Source of the DNA: Cymbomonas tetramitiformis
Lineage: Eukaryota; Chlorophyta; Pyramimonadophyceae; Pyramimonadales; Pyramimonadaceae
Length of the DNA: 64,000 nucleotides
NCBI GenBank assembly: GCA_001247695.2
Contig: LGRX02035513.1
Span: forward strand, 30,298-94,297
Direction: 5' to 3'
Shown here: one piece after another, positions 30,360-39,844 of the stretch
Layout: every line of letters begins with the position of its first letter
Position numbering within the stretch: the first letter of the stretch is position 1
Translations under genes and position numbers: made by a program
Notes under the pieces: model-generated
Database searches by the model: none
What the model was told of the DNA's origin: nothing
The model's input: only the letters and a program-made list of their open reading frames with translations

Positions 30360-30900
30360 GCCTTGTAATCGGTGTCAGGGTCGGTGCAGGCCTTCGGCCC
30401 GCACTTGTAGGCGGTGCCAAGGCCGGTGCAGGCCTTCGGCCTGCCTTGACAGTGTCGGTGCAGGCCTTCGGCCCACACTTGTAGGCGGTGCCAAGGCCGG
30501 TGCAGGCCTCCGGCCTGCCTTGACAGTGTCGGTGCAGGCCTTCGGCCCGCACTTGTAGGCGGTGCCAAGGCCGGTGCAGGCCTTCGGCCTGCCTTGCCAG
30601 TGTCGGCGCAGGCCTTCGGCCTGCCTTGCCAGTGTCGGTGCATGCCCGGTAGAGGCTATCGCATGCATGCATGCCCGTAAGAGGCGTGTGGCAGGCCCGT
30701 GGGAGGCGTGTGGCAGGCCCGTGCGCTATGGAAGGTTGTCGCAGGCCCGTGAGAGGCCGTCGCATACCCGTGGGAGGTTGTCGGAGGCCCGTGGGAGGCC
30801 GTCGCAGGCCCCGCCGTTAGAGACTGTCGCAGTCCTGCGGGAGGCTGTCGTAGGCCTGTGGCGCCGTGAGAGGCCGTCGCAGGTCCTTGGGGGGCCAAAA
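30360..30900. repeat. GC-rich subterminal repeats of the hAT element
   Basis: Tandem, imperfect units based on GGTGCAGGCCTTCGGCC, alternating with TGTAGGCGGTGCCAAGGCC, grade into units based on GTCGCAGGCCCGTGGGAGGC. Each unit contains short palindromes (GGCCTTCGGCC variants). Several accidental ORFs of low complexity arise from the array. Confidence 0.85.
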
Positions 30901-30904
30901 TCCA

Positions 30905-31200
30905 AGGAGTAGTATCGAAAGTTTTTTGCCGTATTGATATTTTTTCGATAGGCAATATTATATATCAATCGATAACAATAGGTGCCGATTATTATCAATC
31001 AATAACGATAGTTCGACAAAAATATCGATCAATAACGATAGTTCAAAAAAACATCGACCAATAACGATAAGTATTCAATCGTGATCAACAAATAATTATC
31101 AGATTCAATATATCGATATATTCGATATTATCAATATATATATCAATATGTAATGAAAATTGGGCGTCACCACATATGATTTATGTTTTAATTACATTGA
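30905..31200. repeat. AT-rich ATCGAT-type simple repeats
   Basis: Repeated ATCAATAACGATA-like units and TATCGATAT motifs fill the stretch between the GC-rich array and the 23-bp array. No coding signal. Confidence 0.6.
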
Positions 31201-31339
31201 AGGAACATATTTTTACTGACGGTTGCGGGCGCCGTATGAATTTTACTGGTCTTGTCAGAGATGGGCCTATTTAGCTGCTAAATATGCCCACCTTTTGACA
31301 CCTGGTGATTCGAGTTCACAGCGCATAGGGTTTATCAAA

Positions 31340-31750
31340 CATATAGGTTGATTTTGAGCTTAGGCATAGGCTGATTTTGAGCTTAGGCATAGGCTGATTT
31401 TCACCTTATGCATAAGCTGATTTTGAGCTTATGCATATGCTGATTTTGAGCTTATGCATATGCCGATTTTGAGCTTATGCATAGGCAGATTTCCAGCTTC
31501 TAACTACGTAGACTGATTTCGAGCTTATACCTACGGCTTATTTTGAGCTTATGCATAGGGTGATTTTGAGCTTATACCTAGGCTGATTTTGTGCTTATGC
31601 ATAGGCCGATTTTGAGCTTATGCATATGCTGATTTTGAGCTTATGCATAGGCTGATTTTGAGCTTATGCATAGGCTGATTTTGAGCTTATGCATAGGCTG
31701 ATTTTGAGCTTATGCATAGGCTTATTTTCACCTTATGCATAGGCTGCTTT
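31340..31750. repeat. 23-bp tandem array, about 17 copies
   Basis: The unit is GCTGATTTTGAGCTTATGCATAG with small variants, repeated head to tail. TGCATA within it is palindromic. The array lies inside the hAT element, downstream of its transposase gene. Confidence 0.9.
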
Positions 31751-31996
31751 TCAGACTATACCCGTTATCACGGCAGCATGCTTATCATATTACTAAAAGA
31801 AAATGCGGTCATGCGCAAGTCGCCGACAACGTAAAATATAAGGAAACAATCAGGCCATATCAAGTCACAAAGTCAAATATTTACCTTTTATGGTGCCTGT
31901 CAGGCTGTGCGATCCATATTTATGCTCACTGCTCAAGGCACACTCCGTCGCCGCTTCTCACCTTGCTACATAGCACACAAAATAGTATGTGACATA

Positions 31997-34900
31997 CTAT
32001 TCTAAAGCAATGACTGGAGGCTCTGTGCTATCGCCAGCACCATCTGTCCCCTCCAATTCACTTTCTAGGTCAGGCAGCTCCCGATCCTTTGAATCACAAA
32101 ACCCGAACATCTTTTTGTAAGCTTCTTGAATAGCTCGCATCGTAGGGCGCAACCAAGGGAACTTCCAGTTGCCTCCCACAACCATATATTGCTCCATCAC
32201 ACCGTGAGACAATCTGTTGGCATGATAATCGGCCAACAAGCTACCAGCAGCACTGAAGACGAATTCCACATTCGCGGAAGCCGCTTTCTTGGGACCCACA
32301 TCTCCTCGGAACACTAAGTTATGGATCGGAAGGACACTTTTATTCTTCTCCCAGAAACCAAGGAGGTCAAACTCTCGAGTCTTGGTGTTCTTGAACTTCA
32401 CGAGCAACTCCGGATCCCGAGCGAGCGAAATGTATCTTTCTCTTGTTGTAAAGCACTTGGGATTACTGTCTCGGAAGTCCCGCGCGTGTGCGTGGCCACT
32501 TGCACCTGTGCAGTAAGTTCCCAAAGAGACTTGCGTCTCCTCTTAGCAATTGGTTCCTGCACCGCGGATTCCGTAGAAGGGCTTTTGTCACCAGCACCTG
32601 AAGCTGTTGTGCTATCGGTGGGTTCTGCTGCACCTGCTGCACCAGTGAGCACACTTGAATCCCCTCCCTCCTTCTCAATCCCCACAGGTTCCTCCAGTCG
32701 TGCCCGCCACTGCTTTTCCCGGGCAATCAAACAGCGATCGTATTCGTTGTCCATAAGCTCGATGAGTGCAACCTTGCCATTCAAAAGAGTGCCGGTCGCA
32801 GTCGTATCTAAAGACGGGTTCATTTTGATAGCCAAGAGCGTGTGGCGGTCAGGACGCATGAAACGTGCCTTCACCTCGTCACGAATCAAATTACGAGCCT
32901 GCTGGACCTCTTTTGGCAACAAGCGGATGGGCACGAGATCCCAAGTCTCGTTTACACCTGAGCCTTTTACAACTTCCATCTCAGACTGGTTAAGATTCTC
33001 GTACAAAGTATGCGCCAACACGTACTCCTTGTCAAGACCAACCCCCTCATGCCCCTGTAAAGCCTGGGAGACCTCGTAGGGTAAGGACAACAAACTCTCA
33101 ACGAACGCCGCTTGCCGCCACTCTGCACTGGAGATGCAACGATGTTGCAATGGGAAACTTTTCCCTTGCGCCTCCGCCTCTTCAATCAAGTCCAAATCGG
33201 ACTCATCTGACTCTGCAGCATTGTCGTCTTCCGAATCGCTGCCAGGGATCACTTCCTCTATTGCTTGTGCTGCGGTGTCACTTGCCAGGTCATAACTCAC
33301 GAGGTCCTCCTCGCATAAGCCCGATTCGGAGCCCGTCAACGAACGTTTGATGTGCTTTTCAAGCACACGATCCCGCTTGAACATCCGTAGGAATCCTCCC
33401 CAGCGAATAGCGTGCTGCACGTCACGCCCCCAACGCACACAGAAACAATGAACGAAGCCCACCGCACGCAGTCACCCACGCACGCACACACCACACACGA
33501 ATCTTCCGTCGTTTACACCTACGAACACAACCGAAATAGTATCTACGTATTATGCAACACGCACGCATACGTAACAATATACTGTTCAGCAAATACGCAC
33601 AAAGTATCGAAGCACGAACCTGCTGCATGGTCGTTTTGACTTGAGACGCTGGAATGCCGTCAGCGAGCTGGGATTCTTCCAAGCGCTTGCGAGCAGGGGA
33701 GAAGTCCTCTCCGGAGGCCTTTCGGCCAGTTTTCGAGAAAACATTTGTTTTTTCTTGTTTTGGCATCTTTTTGCATACTTAAGGGTCAAAATTCTTTCGG
33801 CCAATCTTCGGCCAAACCCTCTTTTTGGGAGACTCTCTCGGCCAGGGGCCGGTCAATCGCGACAGGACTTCTCCCCTGCTTGCGAGTGATAACAGACGTG
33901 TGAAAGGACGCGGACATCTTAGAGGCACGCCCAATCAAAGACCTCAGCTTCGGGTTAGTAGATTTCTCCTTCGTGCCAGAAGTGCCCAAGCCCTTTTCAA
34001 CGCAACGTTGAAGCTGATGCGGTCCGCATATTTTCAGCTTATCCGAAATGTTGAGTACCCGGTGCGCTTTCTTGTTATTGGAAGCTCCATCTGCTGTGGA
34101 CAAGCCAATATCTGAAGTGGTCATATGAGACGCGACAAGCTTACCACGAAACCATCTGCCAATAGCCACACCTGTGTGACGATTGGTGGGAAACTTTTCG
34201 AAAGCCTTAATCGGTGCGACATCGTGCAGGGAATTCTCAAGCTGCAAAATCATAGAAACCCGCAAGCACGCAAACGATTCCTTTACATTCCGCTGCGTCC
34301 ATATGTCCTGCTGAGTTCCACAATGCGGCTTTCCCACTTCTGCTGCATTTCGAGCGATGGCAGCGTCCAACAGTTCGTTCATGAGTGCAAAAATCACGGA
34401 CAAAATCTTCAAACAAGTTTCCCGACAAGGAGGTGTGTATCGGGGCGAAAGGCCGCTGATCCACTCGCGCATAGCAGGGCTTTTGGCACAATGGAAGTGC
34501 TTCTTGTCTTGGACGATCCACAAAACGAATCGAACGTGATGTGGGAAGGCCTCTTCGAACATCATGACCTGAAATGTGTTCCCATCTTCCGCAACGCGCA
34601 CTTTGCTATGGCTTGACGCAGCCCGAGCTTCGGCAGCAGCCTCGGGGTGAAAACTATCCATATGGCGGAACAAAACACCAGTGGATCCATCGGCAACAGT
34701 ACACGTCGTAGGGCGCTGGCACCCCTGAACATCACACTTCCAAAATTCAACCTTTATCCGCTTGCCCTGTTTCCGACCTGACGTAGCGACTTGGAATTCT
34801 TGCCCTATCAGCTTCCATCCTTTGTAACATGCCGGCCGAGTTGGACCATTAACTGGTGCTACTACAGGAGCTTCGGGCTGATCTGTAATTGCAAGCTGAC

Positions 34901-35297
34901 TCGGGTCTGCTTTCGGGATGAAAGCCGCTTCTGCGTCGCGATCATCTTTGTACGTGAGGTGGCGAAAACGGTTCCAGGTCGAAAGCTGCATCCAATATCC
35001 AGGGTGTGAGGGGTCCTCCAAAGCATCATCGCAAACTTGGAAACGAATGGCCGGTTGCTTCGTACAACGTTGCCCAGTCCCAAATTGTTTCAATTTACAG
35101 AACTCAACTGCTTCAGCTCGAAACTCCTTTCTCTTCTCACTTTGAGGAGCATTCTCAAACCACTGCCCAGGGACGTTTATCACTACTTTTAAAGCTACCT
35201 GCTCATCTCCAGGGTACTCCTTTATGAACAGGTTTGTGTCGATTGACGGTCGAGTGAATACTTTCTGCTTCGCTTTACTCATACTATTATTCGGCAA
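31997..35297 (-). CDS. hAT-family transposase, in three pieces
   Basis: Piece 1 (33786-35297, 503 residues) has a BED-type zinc finger, C-x4-C then H-x4-H (KCDVQGCQRP, HMDSFHPEA). The start of the RNase H-like core follows, including STADGASNNKKAHR, which matches the D-x-A-S-N motif at the second catalytic Asp. Piece 2 (32398-33462) is acidic then helical and would hold the rest of the core and insertion domain. Piece 3 (31997-32524) ends with the hAT dimerisation region (FDLLGFWEKNKSVLPIHNL, NVEFVFSAAGSLLADYHANR). Pieces 2 and 3 overlap in different frames at 32398-32524, so an intron or a frame break lies there. The start may be 35297 or 35282. Probably spliced; activity is uncertain. Confidence 0.75.
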
Positions 35298-35429
35298 AGC
35301 GCTGACTCGTGAACTGAATTCGCAGCGAACTCACGGGGTTTTTCACGTTCAGTGAGCGAAAAACTGTGGGGCGCCTCCAACGCTCATAATAAGACAATTG
35401 CCATTGAACCGTCAGATTCGGCGCATCTT

Positions 35430-35720
35430 GATTTTTAAACGGTGTAGAACCCGCCGGTGTCAGTGCAGGCTCTTCGCCAAAACCGATAATCGGTTCGGGG
35501 TCGGATCGGGTGCTCTGGCTGGATCCGACTATACGGATCGCTGCAGTGCAGGGCCCTTGGCGCAAACCGACGACGGTGACGGGTTCGGCGCAGCTCGTTT
35601 TTCAAACGGTGTAGAACCCGCCGGTGTCAGTGCAGGCTCTTCGCTAAAACCGATAATCGGTTCGGGATCGGATCAGGTGCTCTGGCTGGATCCGACTATA
35701 CGGATCGCTGCAGTGCAGCT
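35430..35720. repeat. Right-end direct repeat of the hAT element
   Basis: About 119 bp starting near AAACGGTGTAGAACCCGCCG are repeated at about 35436 and 35604, a spacing of about 168 bp, with a few differences. Each copy ends ATCGCTGCAGTGCAG. GATCCGACACCG-like terminal motifs are close by. Confidence 0.8.
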
Positions 35721-35778
35721 TGAAAATTGACGGTGTCGGATCATCTACGGAAATGATCCGACACCGGTTTCGACACTG

Positions 35779-36213
35779 TTTCGCAGTCATGTGCTGGCTG
35801 TCTTTGGGGCGCCAGCCGAATGCTTGGTGGATGGAGGCAAGGAGTTCGAGGGCGAGTTTGAGCAGCTATGCAGGGATTGCCTGATAGACAAGAGGGTCAC
35901 CTCACCAGACTCACCAGAAGGCAATGGGCTCACTGAGCGAGTAGTACGTACAATGAAGTTCTGTTCCAAGAAGATCGCCTTGGAGAAGGGCCTCGACTAC
36001 GAGTGGGACGAACAACTCTGGCCATTGGTGCTGAGCTACAATGCGGCACGCCAGGAGTCCACAGGAGTGGCACCTTTCACCCTACTGTTTGCCCAAGAGG
36101 CAGTGGTGCCGCCAGATCTGAAGCAGGCGCCTAGCATGGACTTCAGTCCGGAGGTCAGCGACGACAAGGATCGACCCGAGTCAAGGACCTTCTTCAGAGA
36201 GCACAGGTGGTGA
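35779..36213 (+). pseudogene. Integrase C-terminal half of retrotransposon 2
   Basis: The core resumes after the hAT insertion with VLAVFGAPAECLVDGGKEF (second catalytic Asp) and EGNGLTERVVRTMK (catalytic Glu). The ALSYNAARQES/VAPFTLLF segment that ends Ty3/gypsy integrase cores follows. A frame break near 36200 separates it from the next piece. Confidence 0.88.
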
Positions 36214-37132
36214 GGCGGCTGATGGTGCATGCTGGCTGCAGTCTGGAGATCGCGCAGCACCGTGACACTTTGCACTATGAAGGACGAAGAGGTGGTGGTT
36301 ACGAGCCTAAGCCACATCATTTCAAGGTGGGGGACTTCGTGTGCATCAGACAGAAGCCTCGCAGTGGCATGGAGGTCGCCACCAAGTCCGCCATCCTTAA
36401 GCTGGTCAAGATACAGCGAGATGGTGTTGTGGTGCTTGAGGACGCCACCAAGATGAAAGAGAAGAGCACTGTGCAGAGCATTGCACCATGCCACCTACAG
36501 GTGAAGGATCAGTATGACTGCAGTGCGTCCGTGCCCAGCAGACATCTTGCATGCGAGGTGTGCAGGAAGGCTGATGGAGAAGCAGCGATGTTGTTGTGCG
36601 ATGCGTGCAACAAGGGGTACCATTTGTGGTGTCTTACCCCAGCACTGTCTGAGGTACCAGAAGGCGTCAAGGCGAGTGGCTATGTCCTAGGTGCTCAGGC
36701 ACGAGGATGCAAGCTGCTAACGCTGAGGTGCAGACCCAGGAAACTCAGGTCTCTTGCGTCTTGGAGGACAGATTGGGGATGAAGGAGCAGCAATTGAACG
36801 AGAAGTTGTCCCCAGACATGCGTCTGCTGCCAGCGGACGTGGGTCCCCGTCGCGTGGTGAAGGGAGATAAGTTTCAGCCATGGCAGGCTATCTCGTCAAG
36901 GGAGATGATGCTGGAAGAGAAGGACCTGTTCCTTTACATGCCAGACCAGGTGGACTGGGGCAGACAGGATAAGCTCTCAGAGGCCGTGAAGATCTTCATG
37001 CCTGGGCATTGGAATGAGGGACATCGCACCGTGTTGAGCAAGAAGTATCGAGAGCAGAAAGTGATGGCGAGGCAACTGAGGGATGCACCTCTGGTGCCTG
37101 CCTTGGCTGAAGAAGAGATTGAAAAGCGATGA
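36207..37132 (+). pseudogene. Integrase tail with PHD finger
   Basis: The first 80 residues contain VGDFVCIRQKPRS and a beta-rich stretch like the integrase C-terminal SH3-type domain. A PHD finger follows: CEVCRKADGEAAMLLC, DACNKGYHLWC, then TPALSEVPEG. The last Cys pair of the C4HC3 set (LCPRC) lies one frame away near 36680, so a single-base break cuts the finger. After it the frame continues 140 residues to a stop at 37130-37132. PHD fingers read histone H3 tails, usually H3K4 methylation state. It takes the place of the chromodomain seen in retrotransposon 1. Confidence 0.78.
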
Positions 37133-37144
37133 GAATTAAGACAT

Positions 37145-37798
37145 ATGACCAGGACCCAGGTGCGCGAGGCTAGCGCGCTACAGTGGGGACTTGAGCTTGT
37201 CATCACGGTGCCTTCCGAGGTGAGACGCCTGGCGACAGAGGTGGACTGGAAGTCCATCGATGGCGTGTGGGACCCATGGGCAGGGACTGGGGTCATCAGT
37301 GAAGTGATGGTGGAGCAATGGCCACAATTGAGATTTATGAACAATGACTGGAACCCTCAGCTGGGTTGGTCTGAGGCGCGTGATGCACTTCAGCCAGGTA
37401 ACTATCGCATATGGAAGGAGAAGTATGGTGTCTGTGACGCTGTGGTGACCTCTCCTTGGTTTGCCGCGTTGGATATCGCGTTTCCATTGGCAGTGATGGC
37501 CAGTCGAGTGGTGGCATGCGTGCATGTTCCCTCTTATTATCTGACAGACATGACCGAAAGCAGAGCCGCGTACTTCAGACGATTAAGTCAGTCTGGACGC
37601 CTGCATGTGATCGGACACCTGGAGCATGGACCTATTGGCCGCAGGTGTATGTGGGTCTTGGTGTTCAAGAACCCTTTGGTGAGAGCCAGGATGGTACAAG
37701 GTGGAGAAGGTGAAGGCATTGGCATGTTTACCTTCAGTCTGGGCAAGTTCATGGCAGATGGAGACACGACTCAGTATGCTGAACAAGCCCATATTTGA
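37145..37798 (+). CDS. Second Rossmann-type methyltransferase of retrotransposon 2
   Basis: The 217-residue ORF has SAM-binding motif I VWDPWAGTGVISEVM, an acidic FMNNDWNPQL at motif II, and VVTSPWFAALDIAFPLA. In the last, SPWF stands where amino-methyltransferases have (D/N/S)PP(Y/F/W). VVACVHVPSYYLTD and GPIGRRCMWVLVF follow. The fold is that of small phage-like DNA methyltransferases; the second Pro of the catalytic motif is replaced by Trp, so the target base or even activity is uncertain. It is in the same frame as the preceding PHD ORF, separated by one stop codon and 12 bases. It could be made by readthrough, by reinitiation, or have been one protein. Confidence 0.7.
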   Translation: MTRTQVREASALQWGLELVITVPSEVRRLATEVDWKSIDGVWDPWAGTGVISEVMVEQWPQLRFMNNDWNPQLGWSEARDALQPGNYRIWKEKYGVCDAVVTSPWFAALDIAFPLAVMASRVVACVHVPSYYLTDMTESRAAYFRRLSQSGRLHVIGHLEHGPIGRRCMWVLVFKNPLVRARMVQGGEGEGIGMFTFSLGKFMADGDTTQYAEQAHI

Positions 37799-37822
37799 GT
37801 CTGTGCTACTGCAGGCAGCAGC

Positions 37823-37835
37823 TACAGATGGGGGA
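37823..37835 (+). promoter_or_regulatory. Probable polypurine tract of retrotransposon 2
   Basis: A short purine run (AGATGGGGGA) directly precedes the TGTTGG that opens the full LTR copy. Its position supports 37836 as the true LTR start. Confidence 0.6.
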
Positions 37836-38584
37836 TGTTGGAAATTTGGGCTTGTATATAAGAGCTTGGCATGTGATCTCAGAATTTCAGAATTTCAAAA
37901 AATTTGTAGCTCTACGATCGTGTGCTGTGTTAAGATATGCCTGGATAATTACCGACACATGTGAATGTTAAGGACAAGTTTGATACATATGCGTGAGTGT
38001 TGAGGTTGCTCGGGTCTAGCAATATGTGTCCCATCATATGCACGCGTTTGCGACAGCTGTAACAAACGCCGGCCTCCCATGGTACCGTGCCGGGTTTGTC
38101 CAGCTAGTGACAGGCGTGACAGATATGACGAGTATGACAGATCTCGCGTGGGATGACTGCTCGAGAGAAATAGACTTGGTGAAGAAGATATGGTCATCGT
38201 CAGGTGACCGCGAAGTGATAAGAGGATATGACAGTTACAAGTTTGCCACTGCCGTGTCAGTCAGAATACGGTAAACGGTAACATTGTCAAAGCTGGCACA
38301 ACATAATGACTTTCTATTGGCAGATGAAGATTTCAGGGCGGAAGCCTGTTACAGTTTTTGCAGATGTGACAATGACTCGAGATATAAGTAAGCTCTGACC
38401 GCAGGTCAGAACTAGAGGACTCATTATTGTTTTGCCTTCGCAAGTGCTAGGTGGCTGTTCGCGTGCCAGTGCTAGACCGCTAAGACAGTTCTGCTCACAG
38501 CGGTTTTGTACAATAATTCGTACTTTTGGTTATTATGTTGATCTTTTGATGAATATATTTTACTGCTGTTTTTATCTTTTTACA
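37836..38584 (+). repeat. Full 3' LTR of retrotransposon 2
   Basis: The 749-bp unit opens TGTTGGAAAT and closes TTTTTACA (TGT...ACA ends) right after a purine tract. A TATATAA box lies near 37856. Its middle part (38058-38552) equals the 5' remnant. Confidence 0.75.
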
Positions 38585-38804
38585 TGTTGGAAATTTGGGC
38601 TTGTATATAAGAGCTTGGCATGTGATCTCAGAATTTCAGAATTTCAAAATTTTTGTAGCTCTACGATCATGTGCTGTGTTAAGATATGCCTGGATAATTA
38701 CCGACACATGTGAATGTTAAGCACAAGTTTGATACATATGCGCGAGTGTTGAGGTTGCTCGGGTCTAGCAATATTTGTCCCATCATATGCACGCGTTTGC
38801 GACA
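38585..38804 (+). repeat. Partial second LTR copy in tandem
   Basis: The first 220 bp of the LTR (37836-38055) are repeated immediately after the full copy and end at GCGACA, directly before the flanking duplication AGACGAC. The copy stops two bases before the point at which the 5' remnant starts in the LTR. Confidence 0.85.
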
Positions 38805-38811
38805 AGACGAC
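38805..38811. repeat. Right target-site duplication of retrotransposon 2
   Basis: AGACGAC, identical to 24087-24093. Confidence 0.65.
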
Positions 38812-39844
38812 GTCTCACCAGGAACCATTGACGCAAATGGCATCCCGTGTCGTGCACTCACTGTCAAACCCCTAGGTTATGCCTCGATGATAATGTCGGA
38901 TGTAATCCCCTACACAAACTCCACGCTCCGTGGCAAAGGAGAGGCGATTTGTGCCGATGAGGTTGATGACCGTTCTCGATTGGACTCCCTCGATGCATCT
39001 TAGAAATTCGGACCTCCGATTTGCAGTTGCCTTTCCTCTAAGCGATGTGACCGCCGCAGGTGTGCCCCATACAAACAAGCCGCCTGAAGCAGCCACTACT
39101 CACAGCATCTCGGCTGTGGGCATGCACTAGCCTCGATTAGATAGGTGCAGTAAACAGGCTTGGAACGGTGCCTTTGGTGAGGGACTTGATGCTATGTCAC
39201 TTGACGATTTATCTAAAGCAGACTGTGTTTTCAGAAGCTCTTCTGTAGAGCTGACGACTGTGGTCAGTTCTAAGGGACCCTCGGCCTCTTATAAACCAAT
39301 CTTGACTATGTTCACAGGTTCTTAATACGATCTTAGACAAATGACCTCGCCGGCTCGGACATGCTGAATTAACGAATGTATTCCCACTTCCAAACGGTGC
39401 CAGCTATAATTACAGAACTGTAAGATTCAGTATGTTGCAAATTGCTTTGGTACCCTGCATGGTGCAGGAATCTTGGCTGCATACCGCAACTTAGTCTCGA
39501 AGATTGTTCGACTGCTGTAAGCTTGCGACAGAATTCGTGAAGCTTTATTACCTGAGAATATATTCCAATATGCTGGGATATTGTTGGCACTATGGTAATA
39601 TTCAAGACTAGTAATGTGTTTCATGTCCAGGGTGTGATTCTTTCCAGCCCATCTCGAAAAAAAGTATGCAGGTGAAAGTTACATAGATTCATACACGATC
39701 TTAAAAAGATTGATCAGAATCTTTGCCATACAAGCCTTTATCATACCTTACTTGGGTTATTGTACCTTATTGTCAATAATCTGTTAAATACCGATTCTCT
39801 ACAGTTAAAAACTCTCCTAGCTTCATGGATTAAGAGTTAGCAGG
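38812..39844. other. Intergenic, no supported gene
   Basis: A 97-residue frame crossing 38710-39003 has balanced composition after 38812 and might be the end of a gene broken by retrotransposon 2, but no family was recognised. The rest is AT-rich and featureless. Confidence 0.45.

Larger units (their letters stand above)
30307..35778 (-). mobile_element. hAT-superfamily DNA transposon nested in the integrase of retrotransposon 2
   Basis: The left end reads CAGTGTCGACATCGG (from 30308) and the right end is its near-inverse, ending CGACACTG at 35778. hAT termini commonly start CA-G-x-G. The flanks are TTTCGCAC (30299-30306) and TTTCGCAG (35779-35786), an 8-bp duplication with one mismatch, the hAT length. 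Removing the element rejoins the integrase reading frame across F-R and S-H-V. It carries a minus-strand hAT transposase and long subterminal repeats at both ends. Confidence 0.85.
24094..38804 (+). mobile_element. Ty3/gypsy LTR retrotransposon 2 with DNMT3-like domain, PHD finger and second methyltransferase; nested insertions
   Basis: Matching LTR segments at both ends and a 7-bp flanking duplication bound a 14.7-kb unit. In order it holds an LTR remnant, RT-RNase H, a cytosine methyltransferase, integrase, a PHD finger, another methyltransferase, a short purine tract, a full LTR and a partial LTR. Gag, protease and the primer-binding site are missing, apparently deleted between 24585 and the RT. 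A foldback element (27658-29007) and a hAT element (30307-35778) were inserted later. Removing them leaves about 7.9 kb. Several single-base frame breaks mark it as dead. RT and methyltransferases differ strongly from those of retrotransposon 1, so this is a separate lineage. Confidence 0.9.

Noticed and set aside
30235..30912. Repetitive ORFs in the GC-rich array of the hAT element
   Set aside because: Low-complexity translation of tandem DNA repeats, open in several frames at once.
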